Assembly: GCF_037976325.1 (NCBI RefSeq)
Contig: NZ_CP150265.1
Span: 5,141,501-5,205,500, forward strand
Source: Paenibacillus sp. FSL K6-3182
GTDB lineage: Bacteria; Bacillota; Bacilli; Paenibacillales; Paenibacillaceae
Length of the DNA stretch: 64,000 nucleotides
Reading direction: 5' to 3'
Positions 42,600 to 52,495 of this stretch are shown here, one piece after another. The notes under the pieces were generated by a model. That model was not told the origin of the DNA. It did no database searches and saw nothing but the letters and a program-made list of their open reading frames with translations. Every line of letters starts with the position of its first letter. The stretch's first letter is position 1. Both the position numbers and the translations under genes were made by a program.

Positions 42600-43322
42600 T
42601 TATAACAGCTTCATGATTCCGATTATGATTAATAATATGCCTGGCAGCATAGCTAATGTCTGCATGCCTTTCCAAGCGGAGAAACGAAAGCCAAAACGGA
42701 TGCCGCCTACAAGAAAAAGCGCACTCGCCGCCGCTATGGTTAAAGCCGTAAGTAAGGAAGGCAATCCGATCAACGCAGCCCCAAGTCCTGCTCCAAATGC
42801 ATCAAGTGATAATGCAAAGCCAAGCATGACGGCCTCCGATGCAGAGATGGTGCCTGATTTATCGACGTCAGCCGACTGTGGCGTGCGCAAAATCTGAATA
42901 ACGAGCCCTAGACGCTTCAGCTCTACCATAACGACAAGCGCAGCGCTCGCGATCTCACCGGCATGTGTTTTTGCGCCAGCTTCTGCCGAAGCAGCACTTT
43001 CTTGTACTGCGGTTTCTACGTGCTCATGCCTCACATCATCCTGCTGCTGTTTGTTTCGTCTAAGCTGCAATAGCGCCCAGACACCAATCAGCATGAGGAC
43101 ACATGCGCCAATGAGACGCGCAACGAATTCAGACAGGAACGTGGTTATCAATCCGCCAACCTGCATGGACAAATAAATAATAATACCAGAGCAGCAAGCA
43201 ATAATTAGTATTGACACGATCGGTATGCGGATCCTCCGCAAACCGTAAGTAACGCCAACACCAAAACCGTCTACGCTAACAGCAACAGCAAGAACTAATA
43301 GTGAAACTACATGCGCGAACAA
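42600..43322 (-). CDS. ytaF: sporulation membrane protein YtaF (MntP-like)
   Basis: A 240-residue membrane protein with about six helices in two MntP-type halves: LAVAVSVDGFGVGVTYGLRRIRIPI (about residues 11-35) and LGFALSLDAFGAGLGAALIGLP (about residues 170-191). A charged, His-containing loop (RRNKQQQDDVRHEHVE) joins them. GGGGAGGG lies 8-9 bases before TTG 43322, which I prefer to GTG 43343. YtaF occurs in this operon in many spore formers; the MntP resemblance suggests metal export but its role is unproven. Confidence 0.9.
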   Translation of the reverse strand: MFAHVVSLLVLAVAVSVDGFGVGVTYGLRRIRIPIVSILIIACCSGIIIYLSMQVGGLITTFLSEFVARLIGACVLMLIGVWALLQLRRNKQQQDDVRHEHVETAVQESAASAEAGAKTHAGEIASAALVVMVELKRLGLVIQILRTPQSADVDKSGTISASEAVMLGFALSLDAFGAGLGAALIGLPSLLTALTIAAASALFLVGGIRFGFRFSAWKGMQTLAMLPGILLIIIGIMKLL

Positions 43323-43462
43323 TGTTTTAGTCCCTCCCCGCACAGCGGCGATCCGGCTTACAAGAAGCTGTAAGTAGACATCCGCCTATTGTTCGTAACA
43401 CACTTATCATATGCGGGGAGTATTTGACTGTGCATGCTGGTTAACATTTGCTGCGAATCGTA

Positions 43463-44305
43463 TTATTTTGCTGATGCTTGCAGTGTCTGGCATTTATTGC
43501 AAATATGTGTACCTCGGCCGCCAACAACAAATTTATGGATCGGTCTTGAACAAGTTGGACAAGGCTCATCCTTCTTGCCGTATACAAGCAGCTGATGCTG
43601 AAACATTCCCATCTCGCCTTGTCCATTAACGTACGATTTAATGGACGAACCGCCTGCTTCAACCGCATTTCCCAGTGTCGAGCGTATCGCTTCATAAAGT
43701 CGCTTCCATTCGGCCGGCTTCAATGTGTTAGGTGTTCGCTCCGGATGTATGCGTGCTTGAAATAAAGCTTCGTCTACATAAATGTTGCCCAAACCGACAA
43801 TATGCTCTTGATTAAGCAATAGCGGCTTAATCTTAGTCGCGCGTTTCTCGAGTATTCCGCGAAGCGCTTCAAGCGTAAAGGCTGGCTCAAGCGGCTCTAT
43901 ACCAAGCTTGTTTAGCGGCGGAAGCTCAAGCTCCTGCCCTTCTTGGAATAAATGCATCGTACCGAACTGGCGAACGTCCTTATAACGCAAATCCGTGCCA
44001 TCTTCGAAATGAAAGATGACATGGGTATGCAGCTCAATCGGCTCTTCAGATGGGAAAACCCCATATCGGCCTTCCATTCGCAAATGCGATACAAGTACGA
44101 GCCCGTCCAAGATGATCCGCAAAAACTTGCCGCGTCTCTCAACCGTCTGGATCGTATGTCCGACAAGCGCATCCGCGAACTGTTCAGGTTCTGCTGGACG
44201 CTGTATAATACGCGGGAGTCTAACGGTTACTGATTGGATTCGTTTTCCCGCTACAAGTTCAATTAATGTTCTTCTAACTGTTTCTACCTCTGGCAATTCA
44301 GGCAT
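43463..44305 (-). CDS. mutM: formamidopyrimidine-DNA glycosylase
   Basis: A 280-residue base-excision repair enzyme that removes 8-oxoG and FaPy from DNA and nicks the strand by beta/delta elimination. The mature N-terminus PELPEVETVRRTL holds the catalytic Pro2 and Glu3; Lys in GRRGKFLRI is the conserved beta-elimination region; HLRMEGRYGV and GIGN-like VGLGNIYVDEALF (about residues 165-177) are present; and the C-terminal zinc finger CPTCSRPIHKFVVGGRGTHICNKCQ is complete. It follows polA closely on the same strand. Confidence 0.96.
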   Translation of the reverse strand: MPELPEVETVRRTLIELVAGKRIQSVTVRLPRIIQRPAEPEQFADALVGHTIQTVERRGKFLRIILDGLVLVSHLRMEGRYGVFPSEEPIELHTHVIFHFEDGTDLRYKDVRQFGTMHLFQEGQELELPPLNKLGIEPLEPAFTLEALRGILEKRATKIKPLLLNQEHIVGLGNIYVDEALFQARIHPERTPNTLKPAEWKRLYEAIRSTLGNAVEAGGSSIKSYVNGQGEMGMFQHQLLVYGKKDEPCPTCSRPIHKFVVGGRGTHICNKCQTLQASAK

Positions 44306-44353
44306 TTCTCCTCACCTCAACAACCATTATACCCGAAACTGCCCGCCAGTGGG

Positions 44354-47032
44354 TTACTTTGCTTCATACCAATTGTCACCGAAACTCATATCGGCCTTCA
44401 AAGGAACATCAAGTTTGAGCGCTCCAGCCATCACTTCAGGCACAAGCGTCTTCATCAGCTCCAGCTCCTCTTGCGGCACTTCGAACACGAGCTCATCGTG
44501 CACCTGCAGCAGCATGCGGCTCTTCAGCTTGCGTTCGCGCAGCGCAGCGTCCATATGGACCATGGCCAGCTTAATAATATCTGCCGCAGTACCTTGAATC
44601 GGTGTATTCATCGCCGTACGTTCAGCAAAGGATCGCAAGTTGAAATTAGAAGCATTGATGTCATTCAGATAACGCCTGCGCTCAAGCAGTGTGGCCACAT
44701 ACCCGTCGCGCTTCGCTTGCTGAACGATATCGTGCATATATTGGCGAACGCCTTTGAAAACCTCCTTGTAATCCGCAATAAACTTTCCAGCTTCATTACG
44801 GGAAATGCCAAGGTTTTGCGATAAGCCAAAATCGCTGATGCCATACACGATGCCGAAGTTGACCGCTTTTGCCGAACGACGCATGTTGGAATCAACCTCC
44901 TCGGCAGTTACGCCGAATACATCCATCGCTGTTTTGGTGTGAATATCCATGTCCTTAATGAACGCTTCCTTCATATTCTCATCATCAGCAATATGTGCGA
45001 GCACACGAAGCTCAATTTGTGAATAGTCCGCTGCTACGATGGACCAGCCCGGCTCGGACGGCACAAAGGCTTTCCTAATTTGGCGTCCTTCCTCAAGACG
45101 AATCGGAATGTTCTGCAAGTTAGGGAACTGACTGCTTAGACGACCGGTAGCTGCAATGGTCTGGCGATAATACGTGTGTATTTTGCCTGTTTCCTTGCGC
45201 ACCTCTTTAAGCAAGCCCTCTACATAAGTAGATTGCAGCTTCGAGAGCTGACGATAATGCAGGATAAGCGGAATTATCTCGTGATAAGGCGCAAGCTCCT
45301 CCAGCACCTCAGCATCCGTCGAATAACCTGTTTTCGTCTTTTTCTTAGCAGGCAGACCAAGCTTCTCGAATAAAATCTCACCCAACTGCTTTGGCGATCC
45401 GATATTAAATTCCGTACCAGCAAGCTTGTACACGCTGCTAATGATTGTTGTCAGCTTACTCTCCAAATTACGACCAAGCGCCTCCAGCTCCTCGGACTTT
45501 ACTTTAATGCCCTGAAACTCCATCCCTGCAAGAATGCGGGACAATGGATGCTCCATGTCAAAATAAAGCTTGCTCATGCCCGTATTGCTTAGCTCTTCGG
45601 TTAACAAAGGCACGAGCTTCCGAACCGCTTCCGCTTTCAGCGATAAATGGCGGTAAAGCGTATCGGCATCAGGCACTCTGAATTTCGCGCCTTTGCCATA
45701 AACAGCTTCATCCGGCGGCAGTGTCGACAGCCCCTGCTTCTCATTAATTCCGCTTAGCGTCTGGCTCGCTTCTGTAGGATCGAGCAAATATGCTGCCAGC
45801 TGCACATCAAAAGCAGAGCCCTCAAAGCTGATTCCGCTCCATTTGAGTGCGAGCTCCACCTTATGGAGATCAAAGCCGTATTTCGGCTTGTCCGCTTGTT
45901 CGAGCCAGTCGCGAAGCTTCGCTGCAAAAGGCTGCTTAAGCACTGAATATGGCATTACAAACACTGCTTCATCGCTGGCGATAGCAAGGCCAATCAGCTC
46001 GGCATGATGCGGATTCTCTCCAATGGCTTCGATATACAAGCCATTTTTGTCCGACTTCTGGAGCAGCTGAATAAGCTTCTCCAGCATCTCTGCGTCTTTT
46101 TCTGATTCGATCACATTAATATTCAAATCAGCAGCAGCAGCTTCGGCTTCCTTATCCATATCACCTGCTTCAGCACCTAGCTCCAAGCGATCAATTAATG
46201 ATTTGAATTCCAGCTTGCGGAACGCCTCAGCCAGCTTCGAACCATCATACCCAGCATAACGAATGTCATCGATAGACTTTTCTATAGGCACTTCTCGGAA
46301 GATCGTCGCCAAGCGCTTGCTCATCGTAGCATCATCTTTATGGCTCTCAATGTTTTCCTTCAGCTTGCCCTTCAGCTTGTCCAAGTTATCAAGCACGCTT
46401 TCAACCGATCCATGCTCATGAAGCAGCTTAAGCGCCGTTTTCTCGCCTACGCCTGGAACACCAGGGATGTTGTCAGAGGTATCCCCCATGAGCCCCTTAA
46501 GATCGATAATTTGCATCGGCACAAGGCCGTATTTCTCTTGAATTGTCTCTGGTGTGTAAAGTTCAACATCACTAACGCCTTTGCGTGTTACCGCAATGGT
46601 TACTTTGTCTGAAGCAAGCTGCAGCATATCTTTATCTCCAGTAACGACAAAAGCTTCTACACCTTTCTCGTCAGCTGCCTTCGTTAGTGTACCGATAATA
46701 TCATCGGCTTCATAACCGGACAGCTCAAACTGCGAAATGCTGAAGGCTTGAAGCAGCTCCTTAAGCACTGGAAATTGCTCTGACAGCTCTGGCGGTGTCT
46801 TTTGTCTTCCGCCTTTATATTCCGCATAACCTTCATGGCGAAAAGTGACCTTGCCAGCATCAAATGCAACCAGCACATGAGTCGGCTTTTCTTGTTCAAG
46901 CAGCTTAAGCAGCATCGTTGTAAACCCAAAAATCGCATTCGTGTGATTGCCCGCCGAATTCGTAAGCGGCGGCAAAGCAAAAAACGCACGGTAGATTATA
47001 CTGTTTCCGTCAATTAGCATCCATTTTTCCAT
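44354..47032 (-). CDS. polA: DNA polymerase I
   Basis: An 892-residue repair and primer-removal polymerase. The N-terminal 5'-nuclease domain has LIDGNSIIYRAFFA (about residues 6-19), GYEADDIIGTL and TGDKDMLQL, with GDTSDNIPGVPGVGEKTAL (about residues 186-204). The middle domain (about residues 310-480) lacks the acidic exonuclease residues, as in Bacillus Pol I. The polymerase motifs are A (VAADYSQIELRVLAH), B (RRSAKAVNFGIVYG) and C (LLQVHDELVFEVP). It heads the operon that continues with mutM. Confidence 0.97.
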   Translation of the reverse strand: MEKWMLIDGNSIIYRAFFALPPLTNSAGNHTNAIFGFTTMLLKLLEQEKPTHVLVAFDAGKVTFRHEGYAEYKGGRQKTPPELSEQFPVLKELLQAFSISQFELSGYEADDIIGTLTKAADEKGVEAFVVTGDKDMLQLASDKVTIAVTRKGVSDVELYTPETIQEKYGLVPMQIIDLKGLMGDTSDNIPGVPGVGEKTALKLLHEHGSVESVLDNLDKLKGKLKENIESHKDDATMSKRLATIFREVPIEKSIDDIRYAGYDGSKLAEAFRKLEFKSLIDRLELGAEAGDMDKEAEAAAADLNINVIESEKDAEMLEKLIQLLQKSDKNGLYIEAIGENPHHAELIGLAIASDEAVFVMPYSVLKQPFAAKLRDWLEQADKPKYGFDLHKVELALKWSGISFEGSAFDVQLAAYLLDPTEASQTLSGINEKQGLSTLPPDEAVYGKGAKFRVPDADTLYRHLSLKAEAVRKLVPLLTEELSNTGMSKLYFDMEHPLSRILAGMEFQGIKVKSEELEALGRNLESKLTTIISSVYKLAGTEFNIGSPKQLGEILFEKLGLPAKKKTKTGYSTDAEVLEELAPYHEIIPLILHYRQLSKLQSTYVEGLLKEVRKETGKIHTYYRQTIAATGRLSSQFPNLQNIPIRLEEGRQIRKAFVPSEPGWSIVAADYSQIELRVLAHIADDENMKEAFIKDMDIHTKTAMDVFGVTAEEVDSNMRRSAKAVNFGIVYGISDFGLSQNLGISRNEAGKFIADYKEVFKGVRQYMHDIVQQAKRDGYVATLLERRRYLNDINASNFNLRSFAERTAMNTPIQGTAADIIKLAMVHMDAALRERKLKSRMLLQVHDELVFEVPQEELELMKTLVPEVMAGALKLDVPLKADMSFGDNWYEAK

Positions 47033-47085
47033 AAGGAATCAACACCTTCTTTATGTAACATTCATACCTTTAAGTATACCACAAA

Positions 47086-47131
47086 AAGGGCTATTCCCAA
47101 GCATCGCTGCTATAGGATAGCCCTTTTTTGT
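47086..47131. terminator. bidirectional terminator
   Basis: aaaaagggctattcc pairs with ggatagcccttttt over about 13 bp. It lies just beyond the EAL gene stop and upstream of polA on the minus strand. Confidence 0.85.
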
Positions 47132-47136
47132 ATCGG

Positions 47137-48357
47137 TTACATCATCATGGAATGAAATGGAGCAGGCCTGCCTAATAAATAACCTTGAGCATATTCAATC
47201 CCCATCTCACGCACCTTCGCAAGCTCCGCTTCAAGTTCTATGCCTTCGGCAATTATGGAAATATCCATTTTTGCTGCAATCTGAACCAGCGTGTACAAAA
47301 TATGCTCTTTCATCTCATCCAAGTGGATATTCTGAATAATTGACCGATCCACCTTCAAATAATCAGGACGCAGCTCAGCGATTGATTGCAAGGACGAATA
47401 ACCCGCTCCAACATCATCAATTGCAATTTGATAACCTTGGCTCCGGTAATGCTCCAGCGCCTTCTTCACAGAGCCAAAATCTGCGATTGAGCTTCGTTCA
47501 GTAATTTCAAATACGACATGATGAGGCGATAGCTTATGCTGCTCCAGCAGACTGAGCGTTTGGCCAGGCGAGAAGCTTGGATCCTCCATAATTTGCGCCA
47601 TCACATTAATGAATAGCTTTTGCCCTGGCATGAGCCGCAGACAGCCATCTATCGCCTTTTCTCTAGCCAGTCTATCCAAGCTATAAGTCAAATTCTCCTG
47701 CTCAGCACACTGAAAGAGCTCCATAGGTCCGGCAAACCAAGTTTGATCCTGCGTACGCGATAGCGCTTCGAAGCCAAATACCTCTCCTTCGCGCAGCAGC
47801 GATACGATAGGCTGATATACTGGCTGAATAAGCCGCTTGCTAATGACTCGTTCCAGAGCTCGGCGCTTCAAGCTTCGTTCCATCGATCCGGCGGATTGCC
47901 CGTGCAAAATTGCTTTTTTCATCGCATCATACCAGACAAGTCCATCCACAGGGTCATTGTCATTGGGTACGACAGATACACCAATATGGAGCTTCCCAAG
48001 CACATCAGCTAGCCCCTCATAGCAAATCTCCTCTGCAAATTGTTTCTCCCAATCAGCGGTATGCTTATAAGCCAGCTCAAGCAGCCAGTCCTCCTGCAGC
48101 AGTTGATGCCCGGCCGGCAAACGCATATGGATAAATAAATCCTCCTTCATCCATTGCAGCCCTTCAAATAGTAAAGAGCTTCCAAATGCAGCCTTCACCT
48201 CATTCTCAGCAAAAACACGCCATTTCTCATGCTGCGCGGATAAGTGATTTTTCCGAACATCCGTAGGAAACTGCCATGATAAATAAATAATACCAAGATG
48301 ACCCGAGCTCACGTTTTCCGTATCGTTTAGCCGCCATATGTCCCGTAGTTGTCTCAA
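47137..48357 (-). CDS. EAL-domain c-di-GMP phosphodiesterase
   Basis: A 406-residue protein. The C-terminal EAL domain (about residues 170-400) has all key motifs: QPVYQPIVSLLREGEVFGFEALSR, FINVMAQIM, VVFEITERS, IAIDDVGAGYSSL, DYLKVDRSII, IIAEGIE and AQGYLLGRP. An active enzyme cleaving c-di-GMP to pGpG is therefore expected. The first 165 residues form a soluble domain (GIIYLSWQFP ... GKLHIGVSVVP) that resembles the N-terminus of the adjacent GGDEF protein. The gene overlaps the GGDEF gene by 4 bases, so synthesis and breakdown enzymes are made together. Confidence 0.93.
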   Translation of the reverse strand: MRQLRDIWRLNDTENVSSGHLGIIYLSWQFPTDVRKNHLSAQHEKWRVFAENEVKAAFGSSLLFEGLQWMKEDLFIHMRLPAGHQLLQEDWLLELAYKHTADWEKQFAEEICYEGLADVLGKLHIGVSVVPNDNDPVDGLVWYDAMKKAILHGQSAGSMERSLKRRALERVISKRLIQPVYQPIVSLLREGEVFGFEALSRTQDQTWFAGPMELFQCAEQENLTYSLDRLAREKAIDGCLRLMPGQKLFINVMAQIMEDPSFSPGQTLSLLEQHKLSPHHVVFEITERSSIADFGSVKKALEHYRSQGYQIAIDDVGAGYSSLQSIAELRPDYLKVDRSIIQNIHLDEMKEHILYTLVQIAAKMDISIIAEGIELEAELAKVREMGIEYAQGYLLGRPAPFHSMMM

Positions 48358-49892
48358 TTTCCGTTCCGTTCCTCTCCATGATGCATTCCTATAATTTGAT
48401 CCATGACATAGACGCTGCCTTTAAGAGCTTTCGCTTGTTTCTTCAGCTTTGCCGCAATCCTCGGAATATCATCTGCCGCAAGCGCTACTCTGCCATCCCA
48501 TAACATGAGTGACAAAGAAAGCGTTACACCCTCCTGATCAATGAGATTGCCCTCTCGATCCTCAACCGTCGTTACTTCAACGCCGCCGTAAAATGCTTTA
48601 ATCCCGCTATCGAAACGCTTTATCATAGCCTGGCATAATTGCTCCGCCGAATCTGCTCTCATCACCACGATGAAATCATCTCCGCCTATATGTCCGACAA
48701 AATCGTCGCCTGCTCCGAGCTGATCAAGCTCCATGCGCAGAATATCTCCTAAATAGCGAATCAAATTATCACCGAGCCCAAAACCAAAGGAATCGTTATA
48801 CCATTTAAAATAGTCCAAGTCCGCATAAACGACAGCAAACGGCTCACCTTGTCCGATCCGCTGGCTCAGTTCAAGCTGAATTTCCTCGTTCCCCGGCAGC
48901 CCCGTAAGCGGATTAGCTGTTCGTGCTGCCTCCGTGCGAAGCGCCGTCATGCATTCCAAGATAGACCTGATCGTAGCTGCTCCTGCCATCTGTCCATCCT
49001 TCGTAATGAGAACGACATCGTAGAGCTGCGAGAAATCCCTTGCCATTGCCAGCTGAGATACATGCTCGACAGTAAGCTGCTCATCCACAATAAGCGGTTG
49101 ATTGTTCATAATCCGCTCAATCGGTCTGTTCCAATAAAGAGGCAGCCCGAATTGGCCGGCTAACATTTGATGCAGCTTCTCTTTCATTAAGATGCCAATT
49201 GGTCTGCCTTTATCGACAATGACCGCGCCTTGCGCCTTCGCATTCGTATCGAAAAAATAAGCAACTTCGGACACCCTGGCCCGGGCAGGAAATATCGGAA
49301 AAGGTGCAGCAAGCCCGCCAATTCGAACGGTTCGGCTATGGTTCCCCGGCAAATGCAGCTGCTGCACTGGCTCGCCTGCTCCGATGATCTGACCGTAGTT
49401 TTCTATTTTCGGTTTGCCTTCGGATAGAGATTCTTGGCGGTTCCTTCCGAGAGTAACGTTATATGCGCTTTGCTCCATCGCATCAAGAATCATCCGATAA
49501 ACAACCGACTCCGAGGAACGGCCGGTTGCTGGAGGGTATGCAGTTGAAAGACCTATGCTTACCTCCAGATCGGTGTCTGAGAAAGCCCCGTCTTCTTTTT
49601 TTGCATCAGACTTCCTTAGCCTATCAATAAGCCGCTCCATCGCTTTCTCGACCACTCGAATGATCGGTTCATCCTTCTGCTGCCGATCAAATAAATAAAA
49701 GTAATCCCATTCAAGGCGCTGACGCCAGAAAAGCCTTGCCTCCGTGCCCTCCCATAGCTGCAATACTGATTCTGCTGCTGTGTTCCCGAGGCGAAAACGG
49801 ACGTAAATGACACCAATTCCGCCTTCATGCCAGCGCTCTTTTATGCTGCGGAGCATATCTCGATTGAATAAACCAACCCCGACTCCATTCAT
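48354..49892 (-). CDS. GGDEF diguanylate cyclase with CBS pair
   Basis: A 512-residue soluble protein. Residues 1-160 resemble the N-terminus of the EAL partner (GIGVIYVRFRLGNTAAE ... DLEVSIGLSTAYPPATG). A CBS-type pair follows (about residues 205-320: GAVIVDKGRPIGILMKEKLHQML, then VVLITKDGQMAGAATIRSILECM). The GGDEF domain (about 330-490) has PLTGLPGN, YADLDYFKWYNDSFGFGLGDNLI and active-site motif GGDDF. No RxxD inhibitory site precedes it. CBS pairs commonly bind adenine nucleotides, which may gate activity; this is inference. Confidence 0.92.
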   Translation of the reverse strand: MNGVGVGLFNRDMLRSIKERWHEGGIGVIYVRFRLGNTAAESVLQLWEGTEARLFWRQRLEWDYFYLFDRQQKDEPIIRVVEKAMERLIDRLRKSDAKKEDGAFSDTDLEVSIGLSTAYPPATGRSSESVVYRMILDAMEQSAYNVTLGRNRQESLSEGKPKIENYGQIIGAGEPVQQLHLPGNHSRTVRIGGLAAPFPIFPARARVSEVAYFFDTNAKAQGAVIVDKGRPIGILMKEKLHQMLAGQFGLPLYWNRPIERIMNNQPLIVDEQLTVEHVSQLAMARDFSQLYDVVLITKDGQMAGAATIRSILECMTALRTEAARTANPLTGLPGNEEIQLELSQRIGQGEPFAVVYADLDYFKWYNDSFGFGLGDNLIRYLGDILRMELDQLGAGDDFVGHIGGDDFIVVMRADSAEQLCQAMIKRFDSGIKAFYGGVEVTTVEDREGNLIDQEGVTLSLSLMLWDGRVALAADDIPRIAAKLKKQAKALKGSVYVMDQIIGMHHGEERNGN

Positions 49893-50029
49893 GCCAATCC
49901 CCTCAATCGACTATCGTCTATTTCAGTTCCTTTATGTATTACTTTACCAGCCAATTGTGAATGGAGATGCATAAAAGGATTAACTTGCGGTAAAATTCGA
50001 CATTTTTCTTAGTTCTTTTCTCCTAAATA

Positions 50030-50068
50030 AAAAAACCGTCCAGCAGCTAAGCGTGGGCGGTCTTAAGT
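50030..50068 (-). terminator. terminator of the pst-phoU operon
   Basis: accgtcca...tgggcggt forms an 8-bp stem with one wobble, followed on the minus strand by seven Ts. It lies about 20 bases beyond the phoU stop. Confidence 0.75.
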
Positions 50069-50082
50069 ATGTTTTAAGTAGG

Positions 50083-50754
50083 TTATACGTTCAAATCCGG
50101 ACGATTGCCCGTTACGAGATAAACGACGCTCTCACCGATGTTCGTCGCGTGATCACCGAATCTTTCGAGGTAACGTCCGACGAGAGTAAGAAGCGATGAC
50201 TGTGTAATGTTGCGAGGATTTTCCATCATAAGGGAATAAAGCTCGCGCGTAATTTGTCCATACAGGGCATCAACCTGATCGTCGTCCTTCGCCATTTTGT
50301 AAGCAAGGTCCACGTTTTCTTGAATAAACGATTGAATGGACTCGTATGTCATAAGCTGAACAATTTCTGCCATACGCGGCAAATCGATTAACGGTTTTAT
50401 TAGCTCCTGACCCTCTAAACGCAATACAACCTTAGCAATATCAACGGAGAGATCGCCCATACGCTCCAAATCGCTTGCAATCTTAAACGAGGACAGAATT
50501 CTTCTCAAATCCTTGGCAACAGGCTGCTGCGTAGCGATCAGCTTCGAGCCGATTTCCGTAATCTTTTCTTCCATTTGGTTAAGCGACGGGTCCAGCTTTA
50601 TGACCTGCTTCGCACGGTCAACATCAACGGTTTTTAATGCTTCCATCGATTCTACGAGCGCTTTTTCAACAAAAGTACCCATATCAATCAGCAAATTATG
50701 AAGATGCTCTAGTCCTTGGTCAAACTCTTTACGCGTGGTCATCATGAACGGCAT
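50083..50754 (-). CDS. phoU: phosphate signalling protein PhoU
   Basis: A 223-residue all-helical protein made of two repeated three-helix PhoU units: FDQGLEHLHNLLIDMGTFVEKALVESMEAL (about residues 10-39), LDPSLNQMEEKI, ATQQPVAKDLRRILSSFKIASDLERMGDLSVDIAKV (about residues 74-109) and VGRYLERFGDHATNIGESVVYLVTG (about residues 190-214). The acidic E/D-xxxD metal-binding motifs are kept. It links phosphate transport by Pst to the PhoR kinase. It is the last gene of the pst operon. Confidence 0.96.
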   Translation of the reverse strand: MPFMMTTRKEFDQGLEHLHNLLIDMGTFVEKALVESMEALKTVDVDRAKQVIKLDPSLNQMEEKITEIGSKLIATQQPVAKDLRRILSSFKIASDLERMGDLSVDIAKVVLRLEGQELIKPLIDLPRMAEIVQLMTYESIQSFIQENVDLAYKMAKDDDQVDALYGQITRELYSLMMENPRNITQSSLLTLVGRYLERFGDHATNIGESVVYLVTGNRPDLNV

Positions 50755-50850
50755 TCCCCCTACAAGGTTTGTAAAACAACATCATTCGCAAGGACAAAAT
50801 CATATGATTCAACCTCTTGAATAAAAGCTCTCTCCCACGATCCGTTTGGC

Positions 50851-51606
50851 TTAGCCGAAACGTCCGCTTATATAATCTTCTGTGCGCTGATCGGTTGGAT
50901 TGGAGAACAGCTTCTCCGTATCCGAGTATTCAACGACCTCGCCATTCAAGAAAAACACCGTTTGATTGGATACGCGGGCTGCCTGATGCATGTTGTGAGT
51001 AACCATCACGATTGTGTATTTATCTTTCAATTCTTGAGCAAGCTCTTCAATTTTCAGCGTGGAAATCGGGTCAAGCGCTGATGTAGCCTCATCCATAAGC
51101 AAAATATTTGGGTTTACTGCAAGTGCGCGGGCAATACAAAGGCGCTGCTGCTGTCCACCAGATAAACCGAACGCAGAACGTTTCAAGTGATCCTTTACTT
51201 CATCCCACAATACCGCGGATTTCAAGCTTGTTTCTACAATTTCATCGAGCTCGCGCTTGCTAGTAATACCATGCAGGCGAGGACCGTATGCCACGTTATC
51301 ATAGATTGATTTCGGGAATGGGTTCGGCTGTTGGAATACCATGCCGACCTTTTTGCGCAGTGTTTCAACATCCACTTCATTCGAGTAAATTTCAGTACCG
51401 CCAATGGCGATACCTCCCTCAATCCGAGTGCCCGGAATCATATCGTTCATACGGTTTAGTGTACGAAGCAAAGTTGACTTTCCGCAGCCGGATGGACCGA
51501 TGAATGCAGTGATTGCTTTCTCAGGTATCGTTAGTGTTACATCCTTCAAAGCGTGGAAAGCGCCGTAAAACAAATTCAGCTTGTTAATATTAATAAGTGC
51601 TTCCAT
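50851..51606 (-). CDS. pstB: phosphate ABC transporter ATP-binding protein PstB
   Basis: A 251-residue ATPase of the high-affinity phosphate importer. Walker [10 protein letters not shown] (about residues 36-44), [24 protein letters not shown] (about residues 86-109, characteristic of PstB), signature [15 protein letters not shown], Walker [14 protein letters not shown] and H-loop [16 protein letters not shown]-type RBS precedes ATG 51606, 12 bases after pstA. Confidence 0.97.
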   Translation of the reverse strand: MEALININKLNLFYGAFHALKDVTLTIPEKAITAFIGPSGCGKSTLLRTLNRMNDMIPGTRIEGGIAIGGTEIYSNEVDVETLRKKVGMVFQQPNPFPKSIYDNVAYGPRLHGITSKRELDEIVETSLKSAVLWDEVKDHLKRSAFGLSGGQQQRLCIARALAVNPNILLMDEATSALDPISTLKIEELAQELKDKYTIVMVTHNMHQAARVSNQTVFFLNGEVVEYSDTEKLFSNPTDQRTEDYISGRFG

Positions 51607-51618
51607 ATCGTTTTCCTC

Positions 51619-52494
51619 CTAAATATTCTTCTGATACTTGTTGCGAAGCAAAATAGCCGAAAAGTTCATTAGCAACAACAGCGCTAGTAAAACGATAATA
51701 CCGCTGGCCGCAAGCTCCTTGAATTCAAGCTGTGGCTTAGACAACCAGTTGTACACTTGAATAGGAATAACCGTAAACGAATCCTTAAGACCTTCTGGCA
51801 AAAAGGCAACATACGTTAATGCTCCGATCATAACTAGCGGTGCCGTTTCTCCAATTGCACGAGACATAGCAAGAATGACGCCAGTTAGTACGCCAGGAAG
51901 AGCTGAGGGCATAACAGAGCGAGAAACGGTCTGCCACTTGGTCGCGCCTAGAGCGAACGAAGCATCACGGCGTGATTTCGGAACGGCACGAATCGCTTCT
52001 TGTGCAGATACGATAATAATAGGAAGCACAAGCAGCGTCATCGTGAGCGCCCCTGCAATGAGGCTGCGATCAAGAGCGAGCAGTCGTACGAACAAGGTTA
52101 AGCCCAAAATACCGTATACGATGGACGGAACGCCCGCTAGTGTACTGATATTAAGCTGAATCATCCGGGTAATCCGGCCCTTTTTCGCATATTCCTCCAA
52201 GAAAATCGCAGCTCCTACTCCAAAAATAAAGGAAATAGGCGCCATAATAAGCAGCATGTAAATCGTACCAACCAGCGCCGACTTCATTCCGGAACCGTCC
52301 GCTTTGCGAGACGGGAAGTTCGTGAATAGATCAGGCTGGAGCCTTGCAATACCGTCGATCAAAATATCTACGATTAACGCGCAAAGCGCGAGAACGCCGA
52401 TGGAAGTGGCGGCGACGAATAGGATATGAAGCATCCAATCTTTTTTCCGCCGATTAGCAATTTGTTTGCGGTTTGCATCTAGAAATATGTTCAT
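51619..52494 (-). CDS. pstA: phosphate ABC transporter permease PstA
   Basis: A 291-residue membrane permease with six helices. EEYAKKGRITRMIQLNISTLAGVPSIVYGILGL (about residues 104-136) and the EAA loop ALGATKWQTVSRSVMPSALPGVLTGVILAMSRAIGETAPL (about residues 186-225) are typical of PstA. ATG 52494 lies 1 base after the pstC stop, with GAGAGGAG upstream; the frame 14 codons longer overlaps pstC. Confidence 0.95.
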   Translation of the reverse strand: MNIFLDANRKQIANRRKKDWMLHILFVAATSIGVLALCALIVDILIDGIARLQPDLFTNFPSRKADGSGMKSALVGTIYMLLIMAPISFIFGVGAAIFLEEYAKKGRITRMIQLNISTLAGVPSIVYGILGLTLFVRLLALDRSLIAGALTMTLLVLPIIIVSAQEAIRAVPKSRRDASFALGATKWQTVSRSVMPSALPGVLTGVILAMSRAIGETAPLVMIGALTYVAFLPEGLKDSFTVIPIQVYNWLSKPQLEFKELAASGIIVLLALLLLMNFSAILLRNKYQKNI

Positions 52495-52495
52495 C

